The notes: generated from the sequence alone by a model not told the origin. A stretch of 64,000 bases of DNA from JBNARI01 sp049718765 (GCA_049718765.1 JBNARI010000004.1:32504-96503), one strand, 5' to 3'. Counted from the first letter of the stretch, positions 32,676 to 41,592 are shown. A program made the numbers and translations.

Positions 32676-34670
32676 TTGAGCAAGCCGCTGATCATCGTGG
32701 AATCTCCGGCTAAAGCCCGGACTATCCAGCGGTTTCTTGGAAAGAGGTTCTTGGTAAAGGCCACTGTGGGCCATGTGAGGGACTTGCCCAAGAGCCAGTT
32801 TGGAGTCGACATTGAGAACGGGTTTGTACCCAAGTACATCAACATTCGGGGCAAGGGCGAAATCATACGAGAACTCAAAGAGGCGGCCCGCAAGGCATCC
32901 AAGGTATACCTCGCTACTGATCCCGACCGGGAAGGGGAAGCCATCAGCTGGCATTTGGCTAACATTCTTGAGCTCGACCCCGATCAGCCTTCCCGGGTGG
33001 AGTTTCACGAAATCACAAAAAACGTTGTTGAGCAGGCTGTAAACAACCCGAGAAGAATAGACATGAACTTGGTTGATGCCCAACAGGCACGCCGAATCAT
33101 GGATCGGATAGTTGGGTATGAGCTAAGCCCTTTCCTGTGGGACAAGGTTAAGCGGGGGCTCAGTGCTGGCAGGGTGCAGTCTGCTGCCCTCAGGCTAATC
33201 TGTGACCGCGAGGAAGAAATTGCGGCGTTTCAAAGACAAGAGTATTGGACTGTAGAGGCAGTGCTGGAGCGCGCTTCTGGCGAGCGTTTCGCGGCGTCAT
33301 ACTACGGTAAGGACGGGACCAAAGCGAGTATTGGCAGCGAGCAAGAGGCAGACGCGCTCATAGAAGAGCTGGAGCTATGCAAGTTTGTGGTGTCTTCGGT
33401 GAAGAAAAGGCAGCGCAAAAGGCTCGCTCCCCCTCCCTTTACCACCAGCACCCTTCAGCAGGAAGCCGGCAGACGTCTCGGGTTCACCGTAAAGAAAACT
33501 ATGCAACTTGCCCAGGAGCTCTATGAAGGGCTGGATGTGGGGGAAGAGGGCCCAGTGGGCCTAGTGACATACATTAGGACCGACTCGATTAGGATTGCTG
33601 ATGAGGTGAGTGCTCAAGCCCGAAGTTACATTGCAGGGAAGTATGGGGATGAATACGCGAGGGGGGTAGCCCATAAGCAAAAGGGCGAGTTCGTTCAGGG
33701 TGCCCATGAAGCAATTCGGCCAACTTCAATATCCAGGGAGCCTGACTCCGTCAAACCCTATCTTAGCCGTGACCAGTGGAGACTTTACAAGCTGATTTGG
33801 GAGCGATTTGTTGCCAGCTTGATGTCTCCTGCGGTCTATGACACCGTTAGTGTGGAAATCACTGCTGGAGAGCACCAACTGCGCGCTTCTGGTTCGGTGC
33901 TCGTCTTCGATGGATTTCTGCGGGTGTACGGGGAAACGGACGACCATGCCAGCCAAGAGCAACAAGCACTGCTACCGCCTCTAGTGGAGGGCGAGGAGCT
34001 CAAGCTTGTGGATATCAAGAAGGAGCAACATTTCACCGAACCGCCGCCCAGGTACACAGAAGCGGCCCTAGTTAAGGCACTGGAAGAGAAGGGCATTGGC
34101 AGGCCAAGCACTTATGGCCCCATAATCGACACCCTCAAGGAGAGGGAGTACGTGGTGGTGGAGGATAAGAAGCTGGTGCCCACGGAGCTTGGCAAATTGG
34201 TCGTGAACATTCTCAAGACCCATTTCCCCAATATAGTGGACATCGAATTCACCGCTAACATGGAGAAACAGTTGGACGAGATCGAGGCCGGGAGGGCCCA
34301 GCGCGTTCAGGTGCTTGGAGAGTTCTACTCGGAGTTCAAGCCTCTATTGGATCGGGCGAAGCAGGCTGCGCCCCGCGTTGAGGCCCCGGAGGAAGTCACC
34401 GACGTCAAGTGCGAGGTGTGTGGAAGGAACATGGTTGTGAAGCACTCCAGGTTCGGCAAATTCCTTGCCTGCCCTGGCTTCCCAGAGTGCAAGAATACAA
34501 AGCCCTACTTGGAGTATGCGGAAGGCTCGTGTCCCAAATGCGGTGGTAGGCTGGTAGTGCGCTACACCAAGAAAGGGCGCAGGTTTTACGGGTGCGAGCG
34601 CTACCCCGATTGCGATTACGTGTCTTGGAAGAAGCCTGGAAAGAACGGCGATGCCCAAGACATTAAGTAA
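32676..34670 (+). CDS. topA: DNA topoisomerase I
   Basis: 664 residues. Toprim domain starts 'PLIIVESPAKARTIQRFLG' and holds 'ATDPDREGEAISWHL'. The catalytic Tyr is about residue 299 in 'GLVTYIRTDSIRI'. Two C-terminal zinc-ribbon repeats are present: 'CEVCGRNMVVKHSRFGKFLA' with 'CPGFPEC', and 'CPKCGGRLVVRYTKKGRRFY' with 'CERYPDC'. It relaxes negative supercoils. The start is TTG 32676 after a GGGGG site. lysO follows with its own promoter. Confidence 0.97.
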   Translation: MSKPLIIVESPAKARTIQRFLGKRFLVKATVGHVRDLPKSQFGVDIENGFVPKYINIRGKGEIIRELKEAARKASKVYLATDPDREGEAISWHLANILELDPDQPSRVEFHEITKNVVEQAVNNPRRIDMNLVDAQQARRIMDRIVGYELSPFLWDKVKRGLSAGRVQSAALRLICDREEEIAAFQRQEYWTVEAVLERASGERFAASYYGKDGTKASIGSEQEADALIEELELCKFVVSSVKKRQRKRLAPPPFTTSTLQQEAGRRLGFTVKKTMQLAQELYEGLDVGEEGPVGLVTYIRTDSIRIADEVSAQARSYIAGKYGDEYARGVAHKQKGEFVQGAHEAIRPTSISREPDSVKPYLSRDQWRLYKLIWERFVASLMSPAVYDTVSVEITAGEHQLRASGSVLVFDGFLRVYGETDDHASQEQQALLPPLVEGEELKLVDIKKEQHFTEPPPRYTEAALVKALEEKGIGRPSTYGPIIDTLKEREYVVVEDKKLVPTELGKLVVNILKTHFPNIVDIEFTANMEKQLDEIEAGRAQRVQVLGEFYSEFKPLLDRAKQAAPRVEAPEEVTDVKCEVCGRNMVVKHSRFGKFLACPGFPECKNTKPYLEYAEGSCPKCGGRLVVRYTKKGRRFYGCERYPDCDYVSWKKPGKNGDAQDIK

Positions 34671-34683
34671 TTGCCCCGGCTAC

Positions 34684-34711
34684 TTTACAGAAAGCTCCGA
34701 TTTGGTATCAT
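34684..34711 (+). promoter_or_regulatory. Promoter abutting the lysO start codon
   Basis: TTTACA, 16 bases, TATCAT. Transcription seven bases after the -10 would begin at or next to the lysO ATG (34718), predicting a leaderless mRNA; no ribosome site is visible before that ATG. Confidence 0.5.
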
Positions 34712-34717
34712 GGTTTC

Positions 34718-35641
34718 ATGGTTCAAATACCGTTGGCTTTGGGATTGGGCTTGTTGCTGGGCCGCAAGCGCAGCGGCATTGTGGGATTCGACAAGTTGGT
34801 GAGGGCAGGGAGCCAAGCTGGACTGTTTGTGTTGTTGTTATGCGTTGGAGTGCAGCTTGGTCAGCCTAGGATTGTTGTGGAGCTAGGGCTCATTGGCGTC
34901 AGGGCTCTTGCTACCTGCCTGGGTGCCTGTGGCCTGAGTCTGGCGTCTGTTGGTGTGCTTGAGAGCTGGATGGTGCGGCGGGGGATCTGGCCGGCCAGGG
35001 GTATGAGCTTGGTCCAGGAGGGCAGGGACTACACGCCACTGGTAGTGTGGTCAGCCTTCCTGATTGGGATTGAGTTTTCTGGGGTGGCCAGGGATGTTTA
35101 CGCAAAGGGCTACATCACTGAAGCTACCACATGGACCCTTTGTTGGCTGGTATTCCTTGCTGGCATGGACATAGCGCGCAGTGGTGCCTGGAGCACTGTT
35201 CGGGAGATGGGGTTGGCTGTACTTTTTGTGCCAGGCGCCATTGGCGCAGCTAGCATCATAGGTGCTATGGTTGGGGGAATAATCACTGGTATGGATCCTG
35301 GTGAAGCTATGGCAGTGGGCGCAGGCTTTGGTTGGTACAGCTTTTCGGGGGTTCTTCTTACAAATGCGCGAGGCGTGGAACTGGGCGCAGTGGCGTTTAG
35401 TGCAAACTTGCTGAGGGAGCTGATTACTTTCACGGTGGCTGGATCAGTGCGGAGGAAGCGCATCAGGCTTGCTTCAGTGGCCCTTGGTGGTGCTACCGCC
35501 ATGGACAGCACTTTGCCAATGATTGTAAGATGCGATGGTCCCGAAGTTGCTGTAATTGGGTTTATATCAGGAGTTAGCCTTACGCTTTTGGCCCCATTGG
35601 TAATTCCCGCTATTCTCAAGATGTTCCTCCCCCAACATTGA
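34718..35641 (+). CDS. lysO: LysO-family lysine exporter (DUF340)
   Basis: 307 residues, about eight or more membrane helices. 'FVLLLCVGVQLGQ' near the N-terminus, 'GMDPGEAMAVGAGFGWYSFS', 'NLLRELITF' and 'SVALGGATAMDSTLPMIVR' match the LysO/YbjE family, which exports lysine and toxic analogues such as thialysine. The ATG at 34718 lacks a ribosome site and sits at the predicted transcription start. It stands between topA and xerC, where trmFO is often found in related genomes. Confidence 0.85.
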   Translation: MVQIPLALGLGLLLGRKRSGIVGFDKLVRAGSQAGLFVLLLCVGVQLGQPRIVVELGLIGVRALATCLGACGLSLASVGVLESWMVRRGIWPARGMSLVQEGRDYTPLVVWSAFLIGIEFSGVARDVYAKGYITEATTWTLCWLVFLAGMDIARSGAWSTVREMGLAVLFVPGAIGAASIIGAMVGGIITGMDPGEAMAVGAGFGWYSFSGVLLTNARGVELGAVAFSANLLRELITFTVAGSVRRKRIRLASVALGGATAMDSTLPMIVRCDGPEVAVIGFISGVSLTLLAPLVIPAILKMFLPQH

Positions 35642-35684
35642 ACCTATTGTCACGAACACGCCAATGTGATACAGTTAAGAATAG

Positions 35685-36656
35685 TTGGCGATTTTCCGAG
35701 AGGTGCTAAGGCCAGCTGTGGAAGAATTGCTGTTATCTTTTTGTGGTTCTCTTATTGGAGAGAAGAACGCTTCTTCCCATACGGTGAAGGCGTACATGGC
35801 TGATCTCAAACAGTTCTTGGATTTCCTAGGGCCCTGCAAGGACATTCTTGCTGAACTTCGTACCCAAGGGCCAGCGCTCATCCGTCAGTTCACTGGACAT
35901 TTGATGGACTTGGGCTATTCGCGAAAGTCAGTGGCGCGAAAGCAATCGTGCGTTAGGAGCTTTTGCAGGTTCTTGGTGAGGTCGGGTATGCTTGATGACA
36001 ACCCTGGAAAGACAGTTCAAGGGCCCAAACTGGGTCGCAAACTCCCTGAGTTCCTGAGTGTGGAAGAAGTAGAGCGACTGCTTGCGGTGCCCGATGCTTC
36101 TACGCCTACGGGACTCCGGGACCTGGCGATCCTCGAGACGGTTTACTCATCGGGGCTTAGGGTTTCTGAGCTGGTTTCCCTTAACGTTGGGGACATAGAT
36201 TTCTCCAATGGTTTCGTCAAGGTCATGGGCAAGGGGAGAAAGGAAAGGTACGCTCCTTTGGGATCGGTGGCAATAGGGGTACTTGGCAGGTATCTCGAGG
36301 AAGCAAGGCCAAAGCTTTGCAGGAGGGGCAAAAAGTGCAATGCAGTGTTCCTCAATGCACGTGGGGATCGCCTGTCTGTTCGCGCGGTGCAGCACATGGT
36401 GAAGCGTTACGCTCGCAAAGCTGGCATCGACAGGCCGGTATCCCCTCATACCTTGCGCCATTCCTTTGCGACTCACTTGATGGCTGGAGGTGCTGACTTG
36501 AGGGCTGTCCAAGAAATGCTGGGCCACCAAAAGATTTCCACCACCCAGATCTACACCCATGTGACTTTGAATAACCTTATGAGGGTTTACCGCCAATGCC
36601 ATCCCAGGTCTGGGAGGGAAAGAGAGGTTTTAAGCTCAAATGAACGCATGGATTGA
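35685..36656 (+). CDS. xerC: Tyrosine recombinase XerC/CodV
   Basis: 323 residues from TTG 35685. The N-terminal SAM-like domain contains 'EKNASSHTVKAYMADLKQFL'. The catalytic domain has Arg in 'SSGLRVSELVSLNV', then 'HTLRHSFATHLMAGGADLRA', His in 'LGHQKISTTQIYTH' and the Tyr in 'QIYTH'. It resolves chromosome dimers at dif. GTG 35718 is an alternative start that would begin the protein at 'EELLLSFCGSL'. hslV starts inside its 3' end, as in the Bacillus codV-clpQY-codY operon. Confidence 0.93.
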   Translation: MAIFREVLRPAVEELLLSFCGSLIGEKNASSHTVKAYMADLKQFLDFLGPCKDILAELRTQGPALIRQFTGHLMDLGYSRKSVARKQSCVRSFCRFLVRSGMLDDNPGKTVQGPKLGRKLPEFLSVEEVERLLAVPDASTPTGLRDLAILETVYSSGLRVSELVSLNVGDIDFSNGFVKVMGKGRKERYAPLGSVAIGVLGRYLEEARPKLCRRGKKCNAVFLNARGDRLSVRAVQHMVKRYARKAGIDRPVSPHTLRHSFATHLMAGGADLRAVQEMLGHQKISTTQIYTHVTLNNLMRVYRQCHPRSGREREVLSSNERMD

Positions 36657-37179
36657 GGGCACCACAGTTGTTGCAGTGAAGGGACGAGGCTGCGCAATGG
36701 GCGCAGACGGACAGGTGACCCTTGCTGGCAGCAACACGGTGCTGAAGCACAACGCAAGGAAGATCCGGCGTTTGGCTTCTGGCAGGGTGCTTGCAGGCTT
36801 TGCGGGAGCTTTGGCAGACGCCCTCACGCTGTTCGACAAGTTCGAGGCGGCGCTCGAGGCTGCAAGGGGGAACTTGCCAAGGGCAGCAGTGGACCTTGCC
36901 AAAGAGTGGCGCACTGACAAGCTGCTTCGGCGGCTAGAGGCGATGCTGTTGGTCATGGACAAAGAGCACCTGCTGCTTGTTTCGGGCACGGGGGAAGTGG
37001 TTGAACCCGACGACAACGTGGCTGCAATTGGGTCGGGCGGAGCGTTTGCGCTGGCTGCTGCTAGGGCTTTGAGCAGACATACCGATATGCCAGCCAGGCA
37101 GATAGTGGAGGAATCCTTGCGTATTGCGTCAGAGATTTGTGTGTACACCAACGACAGAATAGTGGTGGAGGAGCTCTGA
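36640..37179 (+). CDS. hslV: HslV (ClpQ) protease subunit
   Basis: 179 residues, proteasome-like beta subunit. The mature N-terminal nucleophile should be a Thr in 'EGTTVVAVKG' after removal of about seven residues. 'HNARKIRRLASGRVLAGFAG', 'LAKEWRTDKLLRRLEAML' and 'GEVVEPDD' are conserved. The common 'MGGDGQVT' reads 'MGADGQVT' here. It forms a double hexamer that degrades proteins unfolded by HslU. The start overlaps xerC by 17 bases and hslU follows after 2 bases. Confidence 0.95.
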   Translation: MNAWIEGTTVVAVKGRGCAMGADGQVTLAGSNTVLKHNARKIRRLASGRVLAGFAGALADALTLFDKFEAALEAARGNLPRAAVDLAKEWRTDKLLRRLEAMLLVMDKEHLLLVSGTGEVVEPDDNVAAIGSGGAFALAAARALSRHTDMPARQIVEESLRIASEICVYTNDRIVVEEL

Positions 37180-37181
37180 TT

Positions 37182-38564
37182 ATGCTGACGCCCAAGGAAA
37201 TTGTGGCTGAACTTGACAAGTACATCGTTGGCCAAACCAGGGCTAAACGGTGCGTGGCCGTGGCGCTCAGGAACATTTACCGCAGGCGGCTTGTGGAAGA
37301 TGAGTTCAGGGACGAAATTGCTCCCAAGAACATCCTGATGATTGGCCCAACGGGGGTTGGCAAGACTGAGATTGCAAGGCGCCTTGCAAAGCTGGTGAAC
37401 GCCCCATTCATCAAGGTTGAGGCCACGAAGTTTACCGAAGTGGGCTACGTAGGACGGGACGTGGATTCGATCATAAGGGACCTTGTGGAAACTTCCATAC
37501 GAATGGTCAAGGCGGAAAAGATGGCCGAAGTGGCCCAGAAGGCTGCTGAAGCTGCGCAGCAGCGCCTTGTGGAGCTACTGGTGCCTTCGCCACGTCGAGA
37601 GACGGGAGCTAGTCCCCTTGAGATGATGCTGTTCGGCAGGACTGTTCAGTCTCAGTCTGTCGGAGGTGTAGATGCAGGCGAGGTCGAAGCCAAGCGCAGG
37701 CAAGTGGGCGAGGAGCTGCGGGCAGGGTTGCTGGAGAATGAGATGGTGGAAGTAGAGGTAGAAGATAACACCATTCCGTTCATTGAGGTGTTTGATGCCA
37801 GCGGGGCCCAGGAGATGGGCTTAAACTTGCAGGACATAATGGGCAGCTTTCTTCCCAAGCGCAGGAAAAGGCGTAAGCTCAAGGTGAGCGAGGCCAGAAG
37901 GGTATTGGAGCAGCAGGAAGCGTCCAAACTCATAGACATGGATGCGGTGATTTCTGAGGCAGTTTGGAGGGCCGAGCAGTACGGGATTGTTTTCATTGAC
38001 GAGATTGATAAGATTGCGGGGAGGGAGAAAGGGATTGGCCCTGACGTGTCCAGGGAAGGCGTACAGCGGGACTTGCTGCCTATCGTCGAGGGGTCCACTG
38101 TGATGACCAAATATGGACCCGTTCGCACAAATCACATGCTTTTCATTGCGGCGGGCGCTTTTCACGTTGCCAAGCCGTCGGACTTAATACCCGAGCTGCA
38201 AGGAAGGTTCCCAATTCGCGTGGAGCTAGACCCTCTCACCAAAGAGGACTTCAAGCGCATCTTGGTGGAACCAGAGAACGCCTTGACCAAGCAGTACCAA
38301 AAGCTGCTCAGCACCGAGGGCGTACAACTTGAGTTTACCGAAGACGGCATTGACCGCATTGCGGAAATAGCCTACGAAGTGAACGAGCGCACAGAGAACA
38401 TTGGTGCCCGGCGGCTGCACACCGTGATGGAGCGGGTACTTGAGGACATTTCGTTCGACGCGCCATATCTACAGCCCGTGAAGTTAGTGATCGACTCCAG
38501 CTACGTTATGTCCAAGCTCAAGGACGTTGTGGCTGATGTAGACATATCCAGGTATATTTTGTGA
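37182..38564 (+). CDS. hslU: HslU (ClpY) unfoldase ATPase
   Basis: 460 residues from ATG 37182, preceded by GGAGGAG. Starts 'LTPKEIVAELDKYIVGQTRA'. Walker A is 'GPTGVGKTEIARR', the pore loop 'TEVGYVGRDVDS', Walker B 'GIVFIDEIDKI', and sensor-2 'ENIGARRLHTVMERVLEDIS'. The variable I domain is about residues 110-235. It feeds substrates to HslV. Position between hslV and codY is as in B. subtilis. Confidence 0.97.
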   Translation: MLTPKEIVAELDKYIVGQTRAKRCVAVALRNIYRRRLVEDEFRDEIAPKNILMIGPTGVGKTEIARRLAKLVNAPFIKVEATKFTEVGYVGRDVDSIIRDLVETSIRMVKAEKMAEVAQKAAEAAQQRLVELLVPSPRRETGASPLEMMLFGRTVQSQSVGGVDAGEVEAKRRQVGEELRAGLLENEMVEVEVEDNTIPFIEVFDASGAQEMGLNLQDIMGSFLPKRRKRRKLKVSEARRVLEQQEASKLIDMDAVISEAVWRAEQYGIVFIDEIDKIAGREKGIGPDVSREGVQRDLLPIVEGSTVMTKYGPVRTNHMLFIAAGAFHVAKPSDLIPELQGRFPIRVELDPLTKEDFKRILVEPENALTKQYQKLLSTEGVQLEFTEDGIDRIAEIAYEVNERTENIGARRLHTVMERVLEDISFDAPYLQPVKLVIDSSYVMSKLKDVVADVDISRYIL

Positions 38565-38582
38565 CGCAGGGAGGAGAGGAAG

Positions 38583-39368
38583 ATGAGCGCAAGCTTGCTC
38601 GAGAAGACCAGACAACTCAACAAGTTGATCCAGAAGGCTGCCGGGCGTGCAGTCGACTACGATGATATGGCAAGGGTACTGTCGAGCCTCATAAACTGCA
38701 ACGTGTATTTGGTGGATCACGAAGGCAGGATCTTGGGTTATTGCCTCCTGGATGACTTCGAGTGCGACATTTTGATGCGGGAGGTGCTGGCCCACAAGAA
38801 GTTCCCTGAAGACTACAACTCGGCACTTCTTCACATCACCGACACTTCCCCCAACATAAAACAGGAGGGGCGAAAGTGCGTCTTTAAAAAGGAAGAATCC
38901 TGCATCTTCGAAGGCAAGGTGACCACAATTGTTCCAATAACCGGCGCGGGCGAAAGGCTGGGCACGTTGCTGCTTGCTAGGTACTCGGGTAGCTTTAACG
39001 AGGACGACCTGTTACTTGCTGAGTATGGAGCAACTGTGGTTGCCATGGAGATGCTTAGGGCAAAGTCAGAACACTTGGAGGAAGAAGCTAGGAAGAAGGC
39101 TGCAGTACAGATTGCGATTGGTACTCTCTCGTATTCAGAGCTAGAAGCAGTACAGCACATATTCGATGCCCTTAACGGTTCGGAGGGCTTCCTGGTAGCC
39201 TCCAAGATTGCGGAAAAGGTGGGCATCACCCGTTCGGTGATCGTAAACGCCCTGAGGAAGTTCGAAAGTGCAGGTGTGATTGAGTCCAGGTCCTTGGGGA
39301 TGAAAGGCACTTACATCAGGGTGCTCAACGACAGGCTCATAGAGGAACTCAGGAAATTGCGGCGCTAG
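38583..39368 (+). CDS. codY: Global transcriptional regulator CodY
   Basis: 261 residues. The N-terminal GAF domain (about 1-155) senses isoleucine, leucine and valine; the C-terminal winged helix has 'ASKIAEKVGITRSVIVNALR' and 'FESAGVIESRSLGMKGTYI'. In other Firmicutes GTP is a second effector. It represses stationary-phase and uptake genes under rich conditions and may act on the azlCD or TRAP genes, though no CodY box was looked for systematically. The ATG follows GGGAGGAGAGGAAG. A stem-loop follows the gene. Confidence 0.96.
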   Translation: MSASLLEKTRQLNKLIQKAAGRAVDYDDMARVLSSLINCNVYLVDHEGRILGYCLLDDFECDILMREVLAHKKFPEDYNSALLHITDTSPNIKQEGRKCVFKKEESCIFEGKVTTIVPITGAGERLGTLLLARYSGSFNEDDLLLAEYGATVVAMEMLRAKSEHLEEEARKKAAVQIAIGTLSYSELEAVQHIFDALNGSEGFLVASKIAEKVGITRSVIVNALRKFESAGVIESRSLGMKGTYIRVLNDRLIEELRKLRR

Positions 39369-39387
39369 TTTTCTCTTGCGCGGCATG

Positions 39388-39429
39388 GGCCCTGGGGGAA
39401 TGAAAGGTGCCTCCAGGGCCTTCGTTATT
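39388..39429 (+). terminator. Stem-loop terminator after codY
   Basis: GGCCCTGG and CCAGGGCC form an 8-bp perfect stem (inner bases can extend it) followed by TTCGTTATT. This separates codY from the CAP-domain gene and flagellar operon. Confidence 0.6.
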
Positions 39430-39528
39430 GACATCATAAGCCAGCATTCCCAGCAATTCTAATATTTACAGGTGGATACATAAAAAGGTAGAATCCCCGT
39501 GAGAATACTTGGGATAGGGGGCGTTACA

Positions 39529-40146
39529 GTGAGGTTCAAACGTTGGGTAGCAGTGGCTACCGTGGCATTGCTTGCGTGGTTCCTGGTTGGGAAAGGACTG
39601 GCGCTTGCTGCGCCTTCCTTCACTGTGAGGGTTGTTTACGGGTACAATGGGGTTAAGCTGCAGCAGCGCACTTACTACTTCTACTACTGGGTGCCCCAAA
39701 GGGAGCCTCAGCGTACAGTCACGCCCACAGGAAGCAGCTTGGCTGAAGCCAGCACTGTCAACCTCACCCAAGAGGAAAGTGCCATGCTCCAACTTATAAA
39801 CAAGGAAAGGCAGAAAGCGGGACTTCAACCACTCTCCGTAGATAGCCGGTTGGTGGAGCTTGCACGAAAGAAGAGCCAGGACATGGTGGACAAGGGGTAT
39901 TTCAGCCATCAGTCACCTACCTACGGCTCACCGTTCGACATGATGAGGGCAGCCGGAGTGACCTACAAAGTGGCAGGAGAAAACATAGCGGGAGCGCCTA
40001 CAGTGGAAACTGCCCATACAGCGCTAATGAACAGCCCAGGTCACCGGAGCAACATCCTGAACCCGGGCTTCACTCGGGTTGGGATTGGGATTGTGGACGG
40101 GGGCCCATACGGCAAGACGTTTACTCAGATGTTTATTGGTACTTGA
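39529..40146 (+). CDS. Secreted CAP/SCP-domain protein (YkwD-like)
   Basis: About 205 residues from GTG 39529, preceded by AGGGGGG; an in-frame GTG at 39499 has a poorer site. The N-terminus is basic then hydrophobic and ends 'GLALAAPSF', a likely signal peptide. A Tyr-rich linker ('YYFYYWVP') precedes the CAP domain (about 85-205) with 'LINKERQKAGLQPLSVDSRL', 'GYFSHQSP', 'AGENIAGAP' and 'MNSPGHRSNIL', including the family His and Glu residues. Function of bacterial CAP proteins is poorly known. It lies between codY and the riboswitch-led flagellar operon. Confidence 0.85.
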   Translation: MRFKRWVAVATVALLAWFLVGKGLALAAPSFTVRVVYGYNGVKLQQRTYYFYYWVPQREPQRTVTPTGSSLAEASTVNLTQEESAMLQLINKERQKAGLQPLSVDSRLVELARKKSQDMVDKGYFSHQSPTYGSPFDMMRAAGVTYKVAGENIAGAPTVETAHTALMNSPGHRSNILNPGFTRVGIGIVDGGPYGKTFTQMFIGT

Positions 40147-40155
40147 GGAAAAATT

Positions 40156-40167
40156 TTGTCCGGACAA
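40156..40167. repeat. 12-bp perfect palindrome downstream of the CAP gene
   Basis: TTGTCCGGACAA is fully self-complementary, 10 bases after the CAP-protein stop and about 80 bases before the riboswitch. It may be a protein-binding site for the flagellar operon promoter; no clear promoter was identified around it. Confidence 0.35.
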
Positions 40168-40237
40168 GAAGGATTTTGAAGAATGGTGTCGTAATAGGAC
40201 ACTAGCAGTTACACAAAGAGAATATCGGGAGACGTCG

Positions 40238-40337
40238 AGACCCTTCTCGACAAAGGCAAACTCGCCGAAAGGCGAGGGCGCAAAACCACGGGTCTAAAGC
40301 GTAATGCCATGACAGCCGGGTTGCCGAAAGTGGGGTC
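40238..40337 (+). promoter_or_regulatory. Cyclic di-GMP-I (GEMM) riboswitch
   Basis: The conserved aptamer parts appear in order: CAAAGGCAAACTC, a GAAA tetraloop hairpin (CTCGCC-GAAA-GGCGAG), GGGCGCAAAACC, GGGTCTAAAGC, then GACAGCCGGGTTGCCG. P1 can form from GACCC (about 40239) and GGGTC (about 40333). The GAAA loop and the CAGCCGGGTTGCCG block act as tetraloop and receptor in this class. It is followed by an intrinsic terminator and flgB, so it gates the whole flagellar operon by c-di-GMP. Confidence 0.93.
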
Positions 40338-40368
40338 TGCTAGTTTCCGGGGATAGTGTCTTAGAATA

Positions 40369-40408
40369 CCCGCTACGGCCATCAGGCTGTGGCGGGTTTG
40401 AGTTTCTT
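40369..40408 (+). terminator. Riboswitch-controlled intrinsic terminator before flgB
   Basis: CCCGCTACGGCC, ATCA loop, GGCTGTGGCGGG form a 12-bp stem with two G-U pairs, followed by TTTGAGTTTCTT. It lies 31 bases after the aptamer and 14 bases before the flgB start, a standard expression platform for transcription attenuation. Confidence 0.85.
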
Positions 40409-40422
40409 GGGGGTGAGGGAGG

Positions 40423-40836
40423 GTGCTGCTGGACACGGTGGTATCGGATTGCCTCCAGCGTTGCATGGACCTTTGCAGCAAGAGGCACGTGCTGATTGCC
40501 AACAATATTGCCAACGTCAATACCCCTGGATACAAGAGGCTAGACCTTGAGTTCGACAAGATCATGAGGCAGGAAGTGGGCCGCCAGCTGGGCGAGAGGT
40601 CTCCCACCGAGCTGTGGAGGACTCATCCCCAGCACCAGACCCCTGTGAGGGAACAAGGGTTTGTGGCGGTGCAGGCAGATTACGGAACGGCTCACAGGAA
40701 CGACGGAAATAACGTGGATATCGATTTCGAAATGGCGCTGCTTGCGTCCAACCAGCTCACCTACGAGGCTGCTGCCAGACTCCTCAACGGTGAGCTTGGC
40801 TTGCTATGGAAGGCAGTGTCTGAAGGGAGGCGTTGA
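40423..40836 (+). CDS. flgB: Flagellar basal-body rod protein FlgB
   Basis: 137 residues. 'KRHVLIANNIANVNTPGYKR' is the conserved N-terminal rod signature, and 'NNVDIDFEMALLASNQLTYE' is the C-terminal one. It forms the proximal rod. The GTG start follows GGGGGTG with a 7-base spacer. It is the first gene of the flagellar operon, directly after the c-di-GMP riboswitch terminator. flgC follows after 3 bases. Confidence 0.96.
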   Translation: MLLDTVVSDCLQRCMDLCSKRHVLIANNIANVNTPGYKRLDLEFDKIMRQEVGRQLGERSPTELWRTHPQHQTPVREQGFVAVQADYGTAHRNDGNNVDIDFEMALLASNQLTYEAAARLLNGELGLLWKAVSEGRR

Positions 40837-40839
40837 GGT

Positions 40840-41268
40840 TTGTTGCTCTCGAGGAGTCTGGAAATAAGCGGGTCTGGTCTTACTGCTGAACGGCTCAGGT
40901 TGGACGTGATTGCTGGCAACATTGCCAATGCTAACACTACCCGCACCCCTGAGGGTGGCCCGTACCGTCGAAAGGTAGCAGTGTTTGAAGCACGCCAAAG
41001 CACCAGGTTCAGCAACGTGCTTCACGGATACGAGCCTTCTGGCGTGAGAGTTGTGAAGATAGCAGAGGACCAGAGCGAGTTTCCAGTGAGGTACGAACCT
41101 GGCCATCCCGATGCGGACGCTTCAGGCTATGTAAAGCTAAGCAACGTGAACATCGTCACCGAAATGGTTGACATGATAACTGCCACCCGTGCCTATGAGG
41201 CCAACGCCACTGCGCTAAACGCCGCGAAATCCATGGTTCGTAAGGCGCTGGAAATTGGACGGGCTTGA
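40840..41268 (+). CDS. flgC: Flagellar basal-body rod protein FlgC
   Basis: 142 residues. 'ERLRLDVIAGNIANANTTRT' and 'VKLSNVNIVTEMVDMITATR' with 'AYEANATALNAAKSM' are diagnostic for FlgC. It is a proximal rod subunit. The start is TTG 40840 (a second TTG follows immediately). It sits between flgB and fliE as in nearly all Firmicutes. Confidence 0.96.
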   Translation: MLLSRSLEISGSGLTAERLRLDVIAGNIANANTTRTPEGGPYRRKVAVFEARQSTRFSNVLHGYEPSGVRVVKIAEDQSEFPVRYEPGHPDADASGYVKLSNVNIVTEMVDMITATRAYEANATALNAAKSMVRKALEIGRA

Positions 41269-41285
41269 ATCTGGGGGTGTGAGGT

Positions 41286-41588
41286 TTGCCTGGAGTAACT
41301 GGCGTTTCTCAGACTTTCAGCCCACTGGCGGCTGATCAAGCGCGACCCAATTCTGGTCAGGTTACCAGTTCGAGTTTTGTCCAAATGCTAGGCGATTCCA
41401 TAAGGGCGCTTGACAGCGCTATAAAGCAAAGCCAAGGGTCTGTACTGTCGTTCCTTACAGGGGAGGAAGTTGACGTTCACTCTGTCGTAATTGCCCAGGA
41501 GAAGGCGGCCCTGGCCCTCCAATTTGCAGTGGAAGTGCGCAACAAGGTGATCGAAGCCTACCAGGAGTTCATGAGGATGCAGGTGTAA
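41286..41588 (+). CDS. fliE: Flagellar hook-basal body protein FliE
   Basis: 100 residues. 'SFVQMLGDSIRALDSAIKQS', 'VDVHSVVIAQEKAALALQFA' and 'VRNKVIEAYQEFMRMQV' match FliE, the adaptor between MS ring and rod. TTG 41286 follows GAGG. Five bases separate it from fliF. Confidence 0.95.
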   Translation: MPGVTGVSQTFSPLAADQARPNSGQVTSSSFVQMLGDSIRALDSAIKQSQGSVLSFLTGEEVDVHSVVIAQEKAALALQFAVEVRNKVIEAYQEFMRMQV

Positions 41589-41592
41589 CGGA

